A model generated the notes under the pieces. The model searched no databases, was not told the DNA's origin, and worked only from the letters and a program-made list of their open reading frames with translations. Position numbers and translations under genes: made by a program. This document shows, one piece after another, positions 44,201 through 55,810 of a DNA stretch of 64,000 nucleotides (position 1 is the first letter of the stretch; each line of letters starts with the position of its first letter). Source of the stretch: Aaosphaeria pasadenensis (Eukaryota; Ascomycota; Dothideomycetes; Pleosporales); the NCBI GenBank assembly GCA_022813625.1, contig JAKLMB010000013.1, forward strand, positions 496,001 to 560,000, written 5' to 3'.

Positions 44201-46399
44201 ATGGCGAACGTGCTGGGATGGAAAGATATTCTAAGGCCCATCAGGGACGGGTACCGCCATTTGTTCCCCTCTCCTGACACAGGACCGACTCCGGAGGAGC
44301 GAGAGAGGCAGCGCCTTTTAGATAGCATTCGCGGATTTACCTATTTTGATAACTTCGAACAACTCAAAAGTTGGACCGAACAGAGCACAGATCCAATCCA
44401 TAGAGCGAACACCCCTTTACTTCGCCGCTCAGTGATTGCAGAGTCTTCTGGATTGGGAACAGCTAGCATTGTGTTGTGTCATGACTATTCGGGCAATTAT
44501 CACACGTACGAAGGAGTCGAGCAAACGGCAGTAGACGAGGAGAGATATTCCTGCGAATATCTCGATTATGTCGATACCTTTATCTACTTTTCGCACAAAC
44601 TTGCTTGCGTGCCCCCACCTACATGGACGAATACTCTACATCGTAACGGGGTACAGGTGCTGGGAACATTTTTGATCGAGCCGCAAACCCAGCATACGAA
44701 AGAGCTGTTGCATTACATTCCTACTACTAATTCGGGTATTGGTGGTATCCACTTTCCATTGGCGAGTAAACTCGCAGCCATTGCAAAGCATTATGGATTC
44801 GACGGGTGGCTTGTGAACATCGAGAAGCCATTTGACAGACAAGACTGGGATGTACATCTACTCGAAGCGTTCCTCAAACAGTTGAGAAATGAGCTGATGC
44901 CGGAGAGAAAACTCATTTGGTTAGTGCTTGAACTTAATTATGTGATCGTTGATTAGTTTATTTACGTATATTTCAGGTATGATGCTATCACTATATCAAA
45001 CAAAGTCGATTACCAGAACGCACTCAGCAGTCAAAACGTGCTATTTACCCAGGCTTGCGGCAACATATTGACGAATTATTGTTGGAAAGAGCGTGATGCG
45101 TTGCAATCCAAGGAACTGGCAAATCAAAGTGGACTCTCTTCTCGAAGCATTTCTTTAGGTGTCGATGTCTGGGCACAGAACCCAAGCAGCTTTGCGCATC
45201 CCAGAGTGACCTACCCCGAAGACAAAGGAGGAGGTACCAACACTGGACTTGCTGCTCGCAAACTTGCGCAAATCGGTTTATCCATAGGTATCTTTGCCCC
45301 TGCCTGGACGTTCGAGCATTTCCCCGGAAACGGCCGCCTGGTCGAGCGGATGGTTTGGGAAGGCAGAGGAAGTTTAAATGGCATCAATTGCTCCTGTGGA
45401 AATGCGAATGTTCGCCACCCTCCAAATCGACATCACCCCATTGCCCGCTATGCACAGATGTACGCTGCAGGAGGGGAGCATTTCTTCTTCACAGACTTTA
45501 GCCGAGCCTTTGGAACCCACGATGAAAGAGCCAGCAAAAACTTATACAGTGGGAAGCAACTCCATTCGCAAGTGGGGTCACAATCCGTTTTACCACAAAT
45601 GTTGCGATCTGATGCGGGCGAGGATCAAATAGAAAGTGAGACCAACGTCTTGTCTCATCAGCTCGTGGATGTCTCATATCAAACGCAACTTGAAGTGGTA
45701 GTGCAAAGTAAAGGCTTGGATACTTGCTCCTCGGGCTCAATATTGGAAAGATGGCTATCTTTATTCAGATTCGACATGCCGGCTGATGGGACGTTGGACA
45801 TAAAAATTGCCTACCAAACCTCATTTTCCAGAAGTGATGCAAAAGTAAGCTTTTACTTAAGCTTCGATGAAGGTATAGAGCATCTAAATATCTGCCAAGA
45901 TCACACTCAACAATTCATCAAGGCAAGGGTAAAACTACAAAGCCACGACCAATGCCGGCTCAAAGGATTCGGTGTCTATCTGCAGAGTCCAGTGATATCG
46001 GACGAGGCGGAAGTGGTACGCCTGCTTTCAATATGCATATCATCAAACAGTACAAAAGTGTCGCACATCCAACCTAGCATAGAGAATGTTCATGTACAAA
46101 CGCGAGGGCTAGGTGAAACGAGACATACCCGGCTGTGTTGGGAGTATCGTTCACCAGGGACTATAACTGAACCATATTCGCTACCGTCTAGTGAAATTAC
46201 GGGGCCGTATTCTCATTTCCTAATCAAGATTGATGGAATGATCGTGGGCAAAGCATATGCATTTGAGTACCCGCTAGGTGAGTCCATACTGGCTCTGATG
46301 GCAGATCAAGCAGTTGCTGTTTCGGTTTCTGGGATAGGATTTGATGGCGAAGTTATTTCAGAAGTGAGCGATTTCTTACCTCCAATTCCATTAAGCTAG
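44201..46399 (+). CDS. Cytosolic endo-beta-N-acetylglucosaminidase (GH85 ENGase)
   Basis: Cleaves the GlcNAc-GlcNAc core bond of N-glycans and frees oligosaccharides during turnover of misfolded glycoproteins. Exons 44201-44919 and 44977-46399 (57-nt intron) give 713 residues. There is no signal peptide, consistent with a cytosolic enzyme. GH85 marks are YFSHKLACVPPPTWTNTLHR, NGVQVLGTFLIE, then GFDGWLVNIE with the catalytic pair N206 and E208 (Asn assists the oxazoline intermediate, Glu is the acid/base). FTQACGNILTNYCWK, LGVDVWAQN and IGIFAPAWTFEHFP also fit. The C-terminal half is a beta-sandwich-like region with lower conservation. It is divergent from ERD2. Confidence 0.93.
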
Positions 46400-46886
46400 A
46401 AACAACCAAAATTCAGTTCTAAAGAATACCTTTCGATCAATCGAAGTTTACTTTGATTATTACTTTACCTACGTGGTGGATGGCCACCATTACACGTGTC
46501 TACCCAACGATTCCGTATCCGGTTAGCGTACGGTCAGCAACGCGACTTCTATCTGAGAGGCAAGAAGATCTCCATCCTTCCATCTCCACCAACTTTACCT
46601 TTACCCACAACCCGCCGCAGCGCTACTCTATCATCAAAAAGCCTGGCTCGTTGGCTTCGCAATAACAAGAGTATCGCTGTAGCGAGTCAATTCTTCACAA
46701 TTCCAGTTGCTGGGCAGGTCAGCCAGCTAAAGGCGGCACCAAATTTTGGGTAAGTGACGATTGCCAACATCATGACTTTGTTATTTGCCTGCTAGCTACC
46801 CACCAACCCATGTTTTTGCCCATCTCACTTCGCATAACCTCCTAACCTGAACTTATTAGGTCCTCTTCGTTACGATTTCAATCCCC
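46400..46886 (+). promoter_or_regulatory. Edc4 promoter and 5' leader with a likely UTR intron
   Basis: Between the ENGase stop and the Edc4 ATG. A GTAAGT donor at 46750 and an ACTTATTAG acceptor ending at 46859 would define a 110-nt intron in the 5' UTR. The frame before the donor has no ATG linked in phase with Edc4, so it is treated as UTR. Confidence 0.45.
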
Positions 46887-49800
46887 ATGTCTGATTTGCA
46901 GGAGTTATTTGCTCGGTTGAACGGTCAGGGCGCAGCCTCACCTGCTGGTGTCGCTGGCAATCAACCTGGCTACCGTCAACCCAGCGTCTCTTCACCAATC
47001 TTTTCCCCTTCCCCCGGCGGTCCTCAACCACATCACGGCTCGGCCATAATGTCGCCCAACTCGTCTATGGCAAACACCCCCGTCCCTGAGGCTGGTGCTC
47101 AACAGCAACAGACGCCGCAACAGCAGTCTGCTCAGTTGCTCAACTTGCTGCGCTTCAATGCCCAACCTTCCCAGCAGAGCATCCCGCCGCATCGTCGTTC
47201 TTCGTACAATACACAGGTCTCCGACAGCGCTGGTAGCCATGGCCGTCAGCCATCCGCCTCTGACTTGGTAGCTAGCTTTATGAGTAAAGCCGCCTCTCCG
47301 CCACCGCAGCACAGTGTAGCTCCTGTTCCAGCTGTCGCGCGATCAGACGGCCCCTCTGGCTCATCCGACAACCCCCAAGATATCTTGCTTCGACTTCTCA
47401 ATCATCCCAAGCCAGCGCAGCCGGACTCGGCTCGGCCTGCATTCCCGTTCTCACCACCACATGCCCATGCGCCAGAAACGGCCGTGGACGACTTGGCCCA
47501 GGACTTTGCAGATGCGGAGGTTGAGAATCTACACCCGGACCCGAATGCTAGAGACGAAGCAGGATCGACTATGCCGTCCATTGGTTCCGACATTGCAGCT
47601 GGTCCCAAGCCCACCTTCACTTACGTGAACCCATTTGACAAGCTTGAGGCTGCTAGCCCCCGCACCACGCCACGAAACCGTACGCCTGTGCCCTCAAGCT
47701 CCAGAAGTGGTCCACAAAAGATCGAGATCCTCAAGCCTAGACACGCAGCTGATGTACCATTCACTAGCGGCCAAGATCAGAACAACCACGTGGAGAAGCA
47801 CCAAGGAATGTCGCCTGCGCAGACTGCTTTGCCGCACGAAACTGTGGCTGAAGCAGTCAGCGATCTCGCCGAGCAGATCGGCGAACAGGTTGACGAGGCT
47901 CTTGCCGAGGCAGAGTTGCAATCTGAGGTCCAACTGGCCAAGGAGCTCGAGAAGGTCACAGTTGAAGATGTGAAAGAGATTGAGGAGGCAATCATTGAGA
48001 CTGCTGTTGAAATGGAGAAGGAACTCCAGGACAATGACGCCGCACAGGCTCTTGAGGAGACGGTTGGCGAACCAGTCGCCGAGGCTTTGAAAGAAGTTGT
48101 TTCCCAGATCTCTCAGGCTGAAGCTGGCGATATTGCCGACAGCTGGGAGAGTGCTGAAGCAGAGGATAACACATCGAAAGAAGGCGACGAGACGGTAATA
48201 GTCTACCGCTTCCCGATGACAGCATTCTCCTCTCTCACCATCCAGAACATGCCTGAAAAGCGTGCTACTTTCCGCCCTGGTGCCCTTATGGATATCGCTC
48301 GCCTCAAGAAGGAGTTCGATCAAATCGATAGGTCTTTGGTCTCCGCAAGTAAGAACTTCATTGTGTATGCTTTGGTCAAGAAGGGCGGTTTCAAGATCAT
48401 TCGTCAAGAGAACGGCCAGTATCGTCAGGTTTTCGAGAACCACCAGGAGCGGATTTTCAATATTGCTATGTGCACTAATAGCGAAGATCTTGAGCGAGAG
48501 CTAGAGAGCATACTTGGCATCGGAGTTAATGGCTCTGTTTTCTGGACATCGCTAGAGGCGGGTCGTGATGATCATTTCAGCGACAATCTCGATACCCAAG
48601 GAATTGTGCTTCCGCCCTCGCCCTCTCAAGACGACAACACGTCTGGCGGTCAGTTGAAAACGCGGGCCAAGCCTTCTTCGCGCCATCCTGAATTCTTCGC
48701 TGTGGGTCGTGGCAAGTCCATCCACATCGTTTGGCCCAAGGTCGCTGCTCAATACGTTCGTGGAGGCAAGGGCATTTGCCATACTGAGAAGTATCTCAAG
48801 GAACGGTCACTGAAGATCCTGACTGGTAAGGCCGGTAAGGACTTCACGTTCAGTGAGGATGACACAGTCATCGTCTCTCTCGACAAGGCCGGTCGCATGC
48901 GCTTTTGGGATATTCGTCGCTTGACTGACCCCAGCCTTGGTATTCCCGCCAACCCACCCCACCCTGTGGAAGTGTCTGAGACCTTGTTGGAGTTCCATAC
49001 GACCTCGCCAAGTGCCAAATCATGGCCCACCTCGGTTTTCTTCTTCGACAAGGACAAACCATTTTCTAAGGGTATTGCCCTCCGTTATGTCATGGTTGGA
49101 ATGAAGCAGAATCACTCTTTCCAGCTCTGGGATTTGGGCCTTGGCAAAGCAGTGCAAGAGATCAATCTTCCGCATGAGAAGGAGTCTGATGCCATTTGCA
49201 GTGTGTCTTTCCACCCTAAGACGGGGATCATGGCGGTGGCTCATCCTACACGTAACTCTATCTTCTTCATCCATGTTTCTTGTCCACGATACAATCTCCC
49301 GGTCATGAACCAGGCGATTTATATCAGTCGCCTCGCCGGCAAGGGTGAGAGGGGTGCAACGCCATTTCCACCCGTTAATGCTACTGCCATCATGACCAGC
49401 ATCGCAGAGTATTCCTTCGCACCCAAGGGCGAAATTCGTAGCCTTCATATGCTCAATGAGCCGGCAGGTCCCCCTGACAGCGACGATCCAGATGATATTG
49501 CCCTTTTCGAACTATACGTTATGCACTCTAAGGGTGTATGCACTATTCGCGTTCGACGAAGTGACCTAGGATGGAAGAAGGAAGGAGAGCCATTGCATCC
49601 CAGAGATGCGAAATCTGAGGGCATCATCACAATGAGTCAACTAAAGCCGCCACAGTCAGCTGCGGACGAGTCTTCCACTGGCGGTGACACGCCAGCTCCA
49701 AAGTCGACTTCAGATCGCTCTGTACGGGAGAGCATCAAGAAGGAGAGCAGCAACGTCTCCCGCCAATCAATGACACCAGAAGCTGCCATGCGTGCTTCGA

Positions 49801-51339
49801 CTCTTGCTAAGGTTGAAAGCAAACAAGACGCCGCTCGAGCTGCTATCATGAACGGCGGAGAGAAGTCTGAAAAGGAAAAGAAAAAGAAGAAGCGATCTGC
49901 TGCAGACGCTGCTTCTCAAATTTCCACCGCTCAACGAGCGCCTCCGCCCTCATACGCACAAGCTGCACAAGCTCCGCCTCTTTCCAAGTCACCTACTCCC
50001 CCAGAGCCGGCAGTATCCGAGAACGCACTCTCTCGGGCTTCCGAAACCGAACCGCCAGAGTGGGCAAAGAAGCTTTTAGTGCCCAGTGCGCATCAATCTT
50101 TCGCGGCCACAAGTTCTTCGTCAGCATCTACTGTTGACTCTAAGAGGATTGAAGAAATCGTCCAGACTGAGGTCACCAAAGTCTTCACTCGCGAGCTCGA
50201 AGTTTTGTACAAGCGCATCGACGAAGACAAGCGTGTCATGAATGCCTCTAATGGAGCTAGACAAGAAGCAGTCCTCCGCCTTGTGTCAAGCACTTTGACC
50301 GACAATGTTGAGGAGGTCTTGAAGAAAAAGGTGGAGCAGCAGCTTCGCGATATAGTACTCCCGAAAATTCTTACACAGATGTCCTCAGCCATTGATAAGA
50401 GTGTCAGCGCTAGTTTGAAAGGCGCTCTGGGTAATCATCTTGCCAAGGAAGTCCCTGAGGCGGTGTCTCGTGCTCTGAAGAGCCCTCAGATTGCTCAATC
50501 AATCTCTGAAGCGATGACCGTCAAAATCGCCAACCAGCTCGAGCCGACTATTACTGGCGTCACTGGTTCTATAGTTAATCCAGCTTTGACCAGCTTTACA
50601 ACACTGGTAGAGACTCAGATCGGAAACCAACTACGCCAAGCGCAAGCCCAACGCCAGGAAGATGCTGCTAAGATTGCTCAATTGACCGACACCGTTCAAG
50701 CATTGACGGATACTATCCAGTCGATGGCGGGGGCTCAGTCCCAGCTTCAGGCGCAGCTCGCTAAGCTCCAGCAGTACCTCGCGGAATCATCCCAGACTGC
50801 CGCACCTCCTCGTTCCTCGCCTCAGGTGGCACCACCTCCTGCAAAGCCCCAAAAGAAAACCCCCGAGCAGTTGGAAACCGAAGAAATTACACGTCTGTTG
50901 ACCGAGGGTGACTTCGAACATGGCACTATGAAATGGTTACAGTCAAGCCGCACCACAGAGCTGTTCAACACTGTTTTTGTACAGTGCAATCCAGCCTATT
51001 TGAGCCAAGTTACTCCTCTGCTCAATTTATCGACTGGTGCTGTCGTGACCGATTCCTTGGACCAATTCTTACCAGAGCGCCTTGTTTGGCTTGATGCCGT
51101 GCTCAAGAACGTTAATCCCCATGTAAGTAAATCTTGCACAACCTTTAGAACTCGTCTGACTTAAACACCAGGATCCCGAAACAAGCGATATCGTACCCCG
51201 GATTATGGAGGTCATGACCCAACGTTTGACGGCTACCTACATCAGACTCAACGAGAACTCTCCCGGAAATCCTCTTCTTCGTCGCATTTCTGCTTTGGTT
51301 ACCAAGGTCAATGGCATTGCCCGGAGTGTGGCTCATTGA
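46887..51339 (+). CDS. EDC4: Enhancer of mRNA decapping Edc4 (Ge-1/Varicose-like)
   Basis: Scaffold of the Dcp1-Dcp2 decapping complex in P-bodies. Exons 46887-51122 and 51172-51339 (49-nt intron) give 1,467 residues. Residues 1-300 are Gln/Pro/Ser-rich, beginning with a short helix MSDLQELFARLNG typical of a partner-binding peptide. An acidic helical segment spans about 310-410. The WD40-type beta-propeller spans about 420-880 (FFAVGRGKSIHIVWPKVAAQ, FSEDDTVIVSLDKAGRMRFW, VSFHPKTGIMAVAHPT). A Ser/Pro linker follows, then a long coiled coil (about 1080-1310). The last about 140 residues match the Edc4 C-terminal alpha-helical domain (ITRLLTEGDFEHGTMKWLQ). The WD40-linker-helical order is diagnostic. 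Confidence 0.93.
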
Positions 51340-52303
51340 GAAGCTAAACTACCGAGCACCCTTCCTTTCTGGTCAGGCGTATGAAGGCAATCCTTTGCTT
51401 AGGAGTTTGCGTACACGGCTTGCGAGCTGAAAATGCCGCCTTCCTTTGTACTTGCTTTCACTTGTGGAAGCACATCTTTCCTTTGTTTTTCTCTCCATTA
51501 TGCACGGCCTCTTCCAATCTCTCACCCGGTGCTGTTAACGGCTTGCAATTAGCTTCGGCAGCGTTTCCGGGCGGCGGATCGGTTTTCATTAGATACCCTT
51601 TCGTCGGTCATGGGAACAATGGGAAAATGGTAAGGCGTGGTGCATCATCTCTCTTCTTTTTGCGATTTCAACGGTTCGACTGCTCCTTTGGAGCGTTTAC
51701 AAAATCGACCTGCGGCCCCAACATTGGTCATTTTCCTTGAGTAGAGGCTTTCGGTATATCTAATTCCTGGACGCTGAAATGCTCTGGGATAATCAATGTG
51801 CCATTTTTGAGCAAAGCAATAGGAAAGTCACTATTGGGGGGGCCTACAGGGTGACTTAATGTGAAGGCTCGATGTCCATACTAGATGGATCATGTCCAAT
51901 AGGCTCTGGATCCTCGATGTACGATATATCAAGGCTGGTGGAGGTAATAAATACTGTGAGATAGAGCTGAATCCCTGAAATGACCTTGTGACGGTGAATT
52001 TTCTTGCGCGTATTTGTCATATTGTGGAAAAAGTACTTCGTAGCATCTGACAGAATTACGCTTTTGCCGTCACTGTAATAGTTATATTTATCGATTGAGG
52101 ATGTGCTACATTAGTAGGCACGCAGGGTTCCTAATTATACTTCTGCGCTAACGTTAGTTACTGGCAAGCTCGGTAGAGTGCCACGTGAATGCTTGACTGA
52201 GACGCGTCGCGCAAAGACGCGCTTGTCGTAGAACTTCTTAATCAATCGCACACAATTCTTCTCTACTCTCACAGTCATCGCTTTCGAGAACAAAGATCAC
52301 ATC
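51340..52303. other. Intergenic: Edc4 3' flank and RNase H2A promoter
   Basis: Open frames in the first 400 bases are Phe/Cys-rich and unconvincing. The last 110 bases hold ACGCGT at 52202-52207 and a related ACGCGC at about 52217. Confidence 0.5.
52202..52207. promoter_or_regulatory. MCB-like ACGCGT site upstream of RNase H2A
   Basis: Exact ACGCGT palindrome 97-102 bp before the ATG, followed 10 bp later by a one-base variant ACGCGC. Position and gene function suggest G1/S control; this is inferred. Confidence 0.4.
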
Positions 52304-53373
52304 ATGGCCGAGACACTAGAAGATGTTCAAATGGACACAGAGGAGATCGAACAGGAGACACCTGCCTCCGGAGTTTTCATGGCGCCCTCGGTCAACCGAT
52401 CTGACATAATTGAGGGAAAGTCATATTCGCACTATTCACCAATACCTGCAGCAATTAAAGACGACGAGACACAAGAAATCGTGTTAGGTGTCGATGAAGC
52501 TGGACGAGGACCTGTGTTAGGTAGGACTCCTCTCTGACGAAGAAACTACAATTTCCATTACTTACAAGCACAGGTCCAATGGTGTACGCTCTCTTCTACC
52601 TCCCCATTGAACTCCACCATTCACTCCTTGCCGACACACACCATTTCGATGATTCGAAGGTGCTCACGCCGCAAGTTCGCTCATCCTTGATGGAGAAGAT
52701 ATGCTCGTCAGGTACCGACCTGCACAAATCCTGTGGGTGGGCAACGAGACTGCTGTCAGCGCGCGACATATCTGCCGACTCGCTTGCCCCCAACAAGTAC
52801 AATCTGAACGCGCAAGCGATGGATGCAACGATCAACCTGATCAAGGAGGTGATGGCGCGTGGCGTCAACGTCAAGGAGATATACATCGACACAATTGGCA
52901 AACCGGAGGTTTATCAGAAGAAGCTGGAACGCATCTGGCCAACAGTACGGATAACGGTCGCAAAGAAGGCAGACAGTCTATACCCTGTCGTGTCAGCAGC
53001 GTCGGTGTGTGCGAAAGTCACCAGAGACGCAGCGCTCGAGGTCTCTTATGCTCCGTATCAGAATGCGGAGGCGTCAGGTGGTGAGATCGCGTGGGGTTCA
53101 GGCTACCCATCTGACCCACGGACTTCGTCGTGGCTCAAACAAAACATCGACCCTGTGTTTGGATGGGGGAACGAGTGCCGTTTCTCGTGGAGCACTGCAA
53201 AGGAACTGCTAGAGGGGAAGAAGGCTGAGCTACAGATTGACTGGCCAGTGGAAGAGGACGAGGGCAATGATCTGCGGATGACGAATTTCTTCAGCGCACA
53301 GGGCGAGAAGGGCGGCAATGAAATGGTCGATTGGTACGGAAAGAGAGTTACAGAAGAGATGGAATGTTTCTAG
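52304..53373 (+). CDS. RNH201: Ribonuclease H2 catalytic subunit A
   Basis: Removes ribonucleotides from DNA and cuts RNA:DNA hybrids; nuclear, acting with subunits B and C. Exons 52304-52520 and 52574-53373 (53-nt intron) give 338 residues. The type-2 RNase H core is intact: GVDEAGRGPVLGPM gives catalytic D64 and E65, YIDTIG gives D178, and KKADSLYPVVSAASVCAKVTRD gives D206 (spacing 28 from D178, as in the human enzyme). The family-typical WGSGYPSDPRTSSWL substrate-binding segment follows. The C terminus ends with a TNFFS stretch that fits a PCNA-interaction-like end. The start ATG precedes an acidic N-terminal extension. It lies on the same strand as Edc4, about 960 bp downstream. Confidence 0.95.
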
Positions 53374-54443
53374 AGCCATCGGGCGCGCACGTTTCTTGCG
53401 TGGTTCCAAACATCTGCTGCGTGGAGCGCCGCGAAACGGATCTCGCGCGACTGGCTAGTTTCCCGGATCGGTTGTCACGAGGCGCATTTGCCTTGGAACG
53501 GGAGGGTAAGGTAATAACAAGCGAACTGGGCGAAAGCCACAGAAACTCTGAGTTCAGTCACATTCTGGGGACTCTGCAGATTTTGGTTCGTGACTCGTAC
53601 ATTATCTTGTTGGCTGACGCCCATTCGCGGATCTTGAGGATGACTACAGTATGAGGACGGATTCCGGAGTCGAGGCCGTCGTTCGCTAAAAAATCTTGGT
53701 CTCCGGCGACCAATGTCGATGTCCGACCGCACAGCCCTACCAACATCCATGTAGTCAGCCATGATGTACCAAGTGGTGAGAAGGCACAGCAATGGGACAT
53801 GAAAGGCAAAAAGCCCGTGCTGAAGGATTGGATTATTGAATTGTTGGTTGGTATATGACACTGGCAGAGGTTGGCCGTGGCCGTCGAGACGTGTAGGACA
53901 GATTGCAAACACCCTTCACCTTGTCGTCATCTCACTATTCGGCGTGCCTTACTGGAAGATTATATTATATTTCTATCGAAAATTGTTCATTTAACCTCCC
54001 CGGATTTTTGACAGCTCGCCAATGCTTTTGTTGTTCCTCCAAGAAACAGAAACATTTGTTTGGTTTTCCTAGTTGACCTCCACCGGTCGTTGTCTACGAA
54101 GTCCGAGCTCGTTTGCCGCCGAACTTAGCGCCCAACATCCGGAAACTTCGAATCTATACTACCGTTTCTGGACTTAGTCGATCGCAGTCACACCCACTCT
54201 ACAACTGCACAGCACCAGTGCAAACGTGCGTATACGGCCATCATATAGACCTCCGACCCGTCGGATGCTTCCCGGCCTGCCGTTGCATCGGTCGTCTATC
54301 GAGAAAATATTATAACATTGCATGAGTCGCTCACTTTTGCACGAGGTCTGCTTCTCTTGCGATAATACAACTGGGCCATTGATATTTGGATCGTTTCGTT
54401 ATTCACATTCTTTCTAATACATTCTCTTGCGGGGCCAGTCATC
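53374..54443. other. Intergenic with overlapping small minus-strand frames
   Basis: No confident gene. On the minus strand, 53475-53912 and 53558-53908 are open in two frames. The second ends with a protein-like stretch (GDQDFLANDGLDSGIRPHTV, then VILKIREWASANKIMYES). They may belong to one small spliced gene or to none. Confidence 0.35.
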
Positions 54444-55682
54444 ATGTGCATCATCCTTCCTGTCGACCACATTGTGTGCACACATACTGTTGCTGTCTGG
54501 CAACACTGCATCAATGCCCCGAGATCCAAGGCCTACGGCTTGAAACCATGTGGCAAAATACGGCAGCATTCCAGGCCTATCGTCACCAGGAAAAAATGCC
54601 CCCATTGCGGTGGACCACGATTTTTTGCTCGAAGAGGTGGACTGGCTGAACGAGGCAGAGGCAGCCCGGAACCTCTGACTAGTGTAGAAGAGAAGGAAGA
54701 GCGACGCAGTATGGACGAGGACTCTGGCTATCACAGTGAAGCAATTATCGAAGAGGATGAGGACGTGACCGACGACGACATTCCTATATCACCAAAAGCA
54801 TCGGCTGTCCACTTGCGGGATTTGAGGTGGCAGCAGCGACAATATAGGGAGGCAGAGGCAAAATTGTCTGAGAGGCGACAAAGCCATGATCGTGTAATGA
54901 GCCCAACCCGCAGAAGTCGCCCAACCTGGAGACCGAGTCTGAGGAAAGAGCCTAGCGAAGAAGCGTTGTCATTCTCTAGAAGTCAACAGGAGCATTACTC
55001 CTCCGTAGGCCTGGCTTTGGAGTCGACCATCACCAACCAAATTCACCTACCCGCTCTTGACACTGCACCCACCGAGGGAATCAAAGTCGTCCGACGCAAG
55101 AACTCTACCCTGCTTCACCCTTCATCACCAGATCAATGCGAACCTATCACCCCTCCTCGAACTCCGGATCCATGGTTCTCTGCACCCCGCCCGGCCTTCG
55201 CATTCCCCATCTCATCTCAGCTCAAGCCACAAAACCCTCCACCACTCACCAGGAAAGACTCCACCCTGCTTCACCCATCAAACCCCGACTCGGAGCCTGA
55301 ACACTTCTCGTCTGATGCGACCGCAATCGCTTTGACCACCGAAGCAGCAGTCCCATTGCCTGCGCCCAAGCGGCCAGAGTTTGTGCGAAAGTCATCTACA
55401 CTCCTCCACCCATCGTCTCCCCAATCCCCACCACTTTCCCCCGGCGACGAGGAGGAGCAGGAGGTTCTCTGCAATAACATGGCCAAGTGCGACATCCTGA
55501 CGCCGCCGCCATCGTCCGACTCCTGCGAATTCCAATCTACCTTTTTCCATCGCCCTACGCAAGCGAAGCCGCTGTTCGTCTTCCCTCACAACCTCATTCC
55601 ACGAAATAGCTCGAGCTTCCAGTACAGCCAGGCCCGTCGCCGTTCGATTCTGCACTCTTCGCTCTCAGACACTGAGGAGTAG
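54444..55682 (+). CDS. Unrecognised protein: N-terminal Cys/His motif, three STLLHPS repeats
   Basis: Single exon, 412 residues, from an ATG (MCIILPVDHIVCTHTV). The first 60 residues hold a Cys/His pattern (C2, H9, C12, H14, C22, C36, then KKCPHCGGPRFF) resembling a small zinc-binding module; many filamentous fungi have proteins opening this way, from memory. A conserved-looking basic segment GGLAERGRGS follows. The remainder is disordered and rich in Ser/Pro/Glu. The sequence RK(N/D/S)STLLHPS(S/N)P recurs at residues 218, 270 and 315, a candidate docking or phosphorylation motif. The end is Arg-rich then acidic (ARRRSILHSSLSDTEE). No enzyme domain is seen. A regulatory or adaptor role is only a guess. 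Confidence 0.75.
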   Translation: MCIILPVDHIVCTHTVAVWQHCINAPRSKAYGLKPCGKIRQHSRPIVTRKKCPHCGGPRFFARRGGLAERGRGSPEPLTSVEEKEERRSMDEDSGYHSEAIIEEDEDVTDDDIPISPKASAVHLRDLRWQQRQYREAEAKLSERRQSHDRVMSPTRRSRPTWRPSLRKEPSEEALSFSRSQQEHYSSVGLALESTITNQIHLPALDTAPTEGIKVVRRKNSTLLHPSSPDQCEPITPPRTPDPWFSAPRPAFAFPISSQLKPQNPPPLTRKDSTLLHPSNPDSEPEHFSSDATAIALTTEAAVPLPAPKRPEFVRKSSTLLHPSSPQSPPLSPGDEEEQEVLCNNMAKCDILTPPPSSDSCEFQSTFFHRPTQAKPLFVFPHNLIPRNSSSFQYSQARRRSILHSSLSDTEE

Positions 55683-55810
55683 ATCACAGAGTTTGAACGA
55701 TTGCGCAAGGGATAGCCATTGTAGTGCCTAACCTCTCCAAAACTTCACAAGATTCAACATCTATCCTCATGACCCCACGATATATTCACCTGTACCATAT
55801 TTCCTCTCCC

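Noticed and set aside
46440..46753. Upstream coding exon for Edc4
   Set aside because: The open frame before the 46750 donor starts with GTG, not ATG, and Edc4 has a family-like N terminus at 46887; treated as 5' UTR.
47694..48443. 249-codon antisense frame in Edc4
   Set aside because: Leucine-rich reverse reading of the acidic helical segment of Edc4; no start context or splice support.
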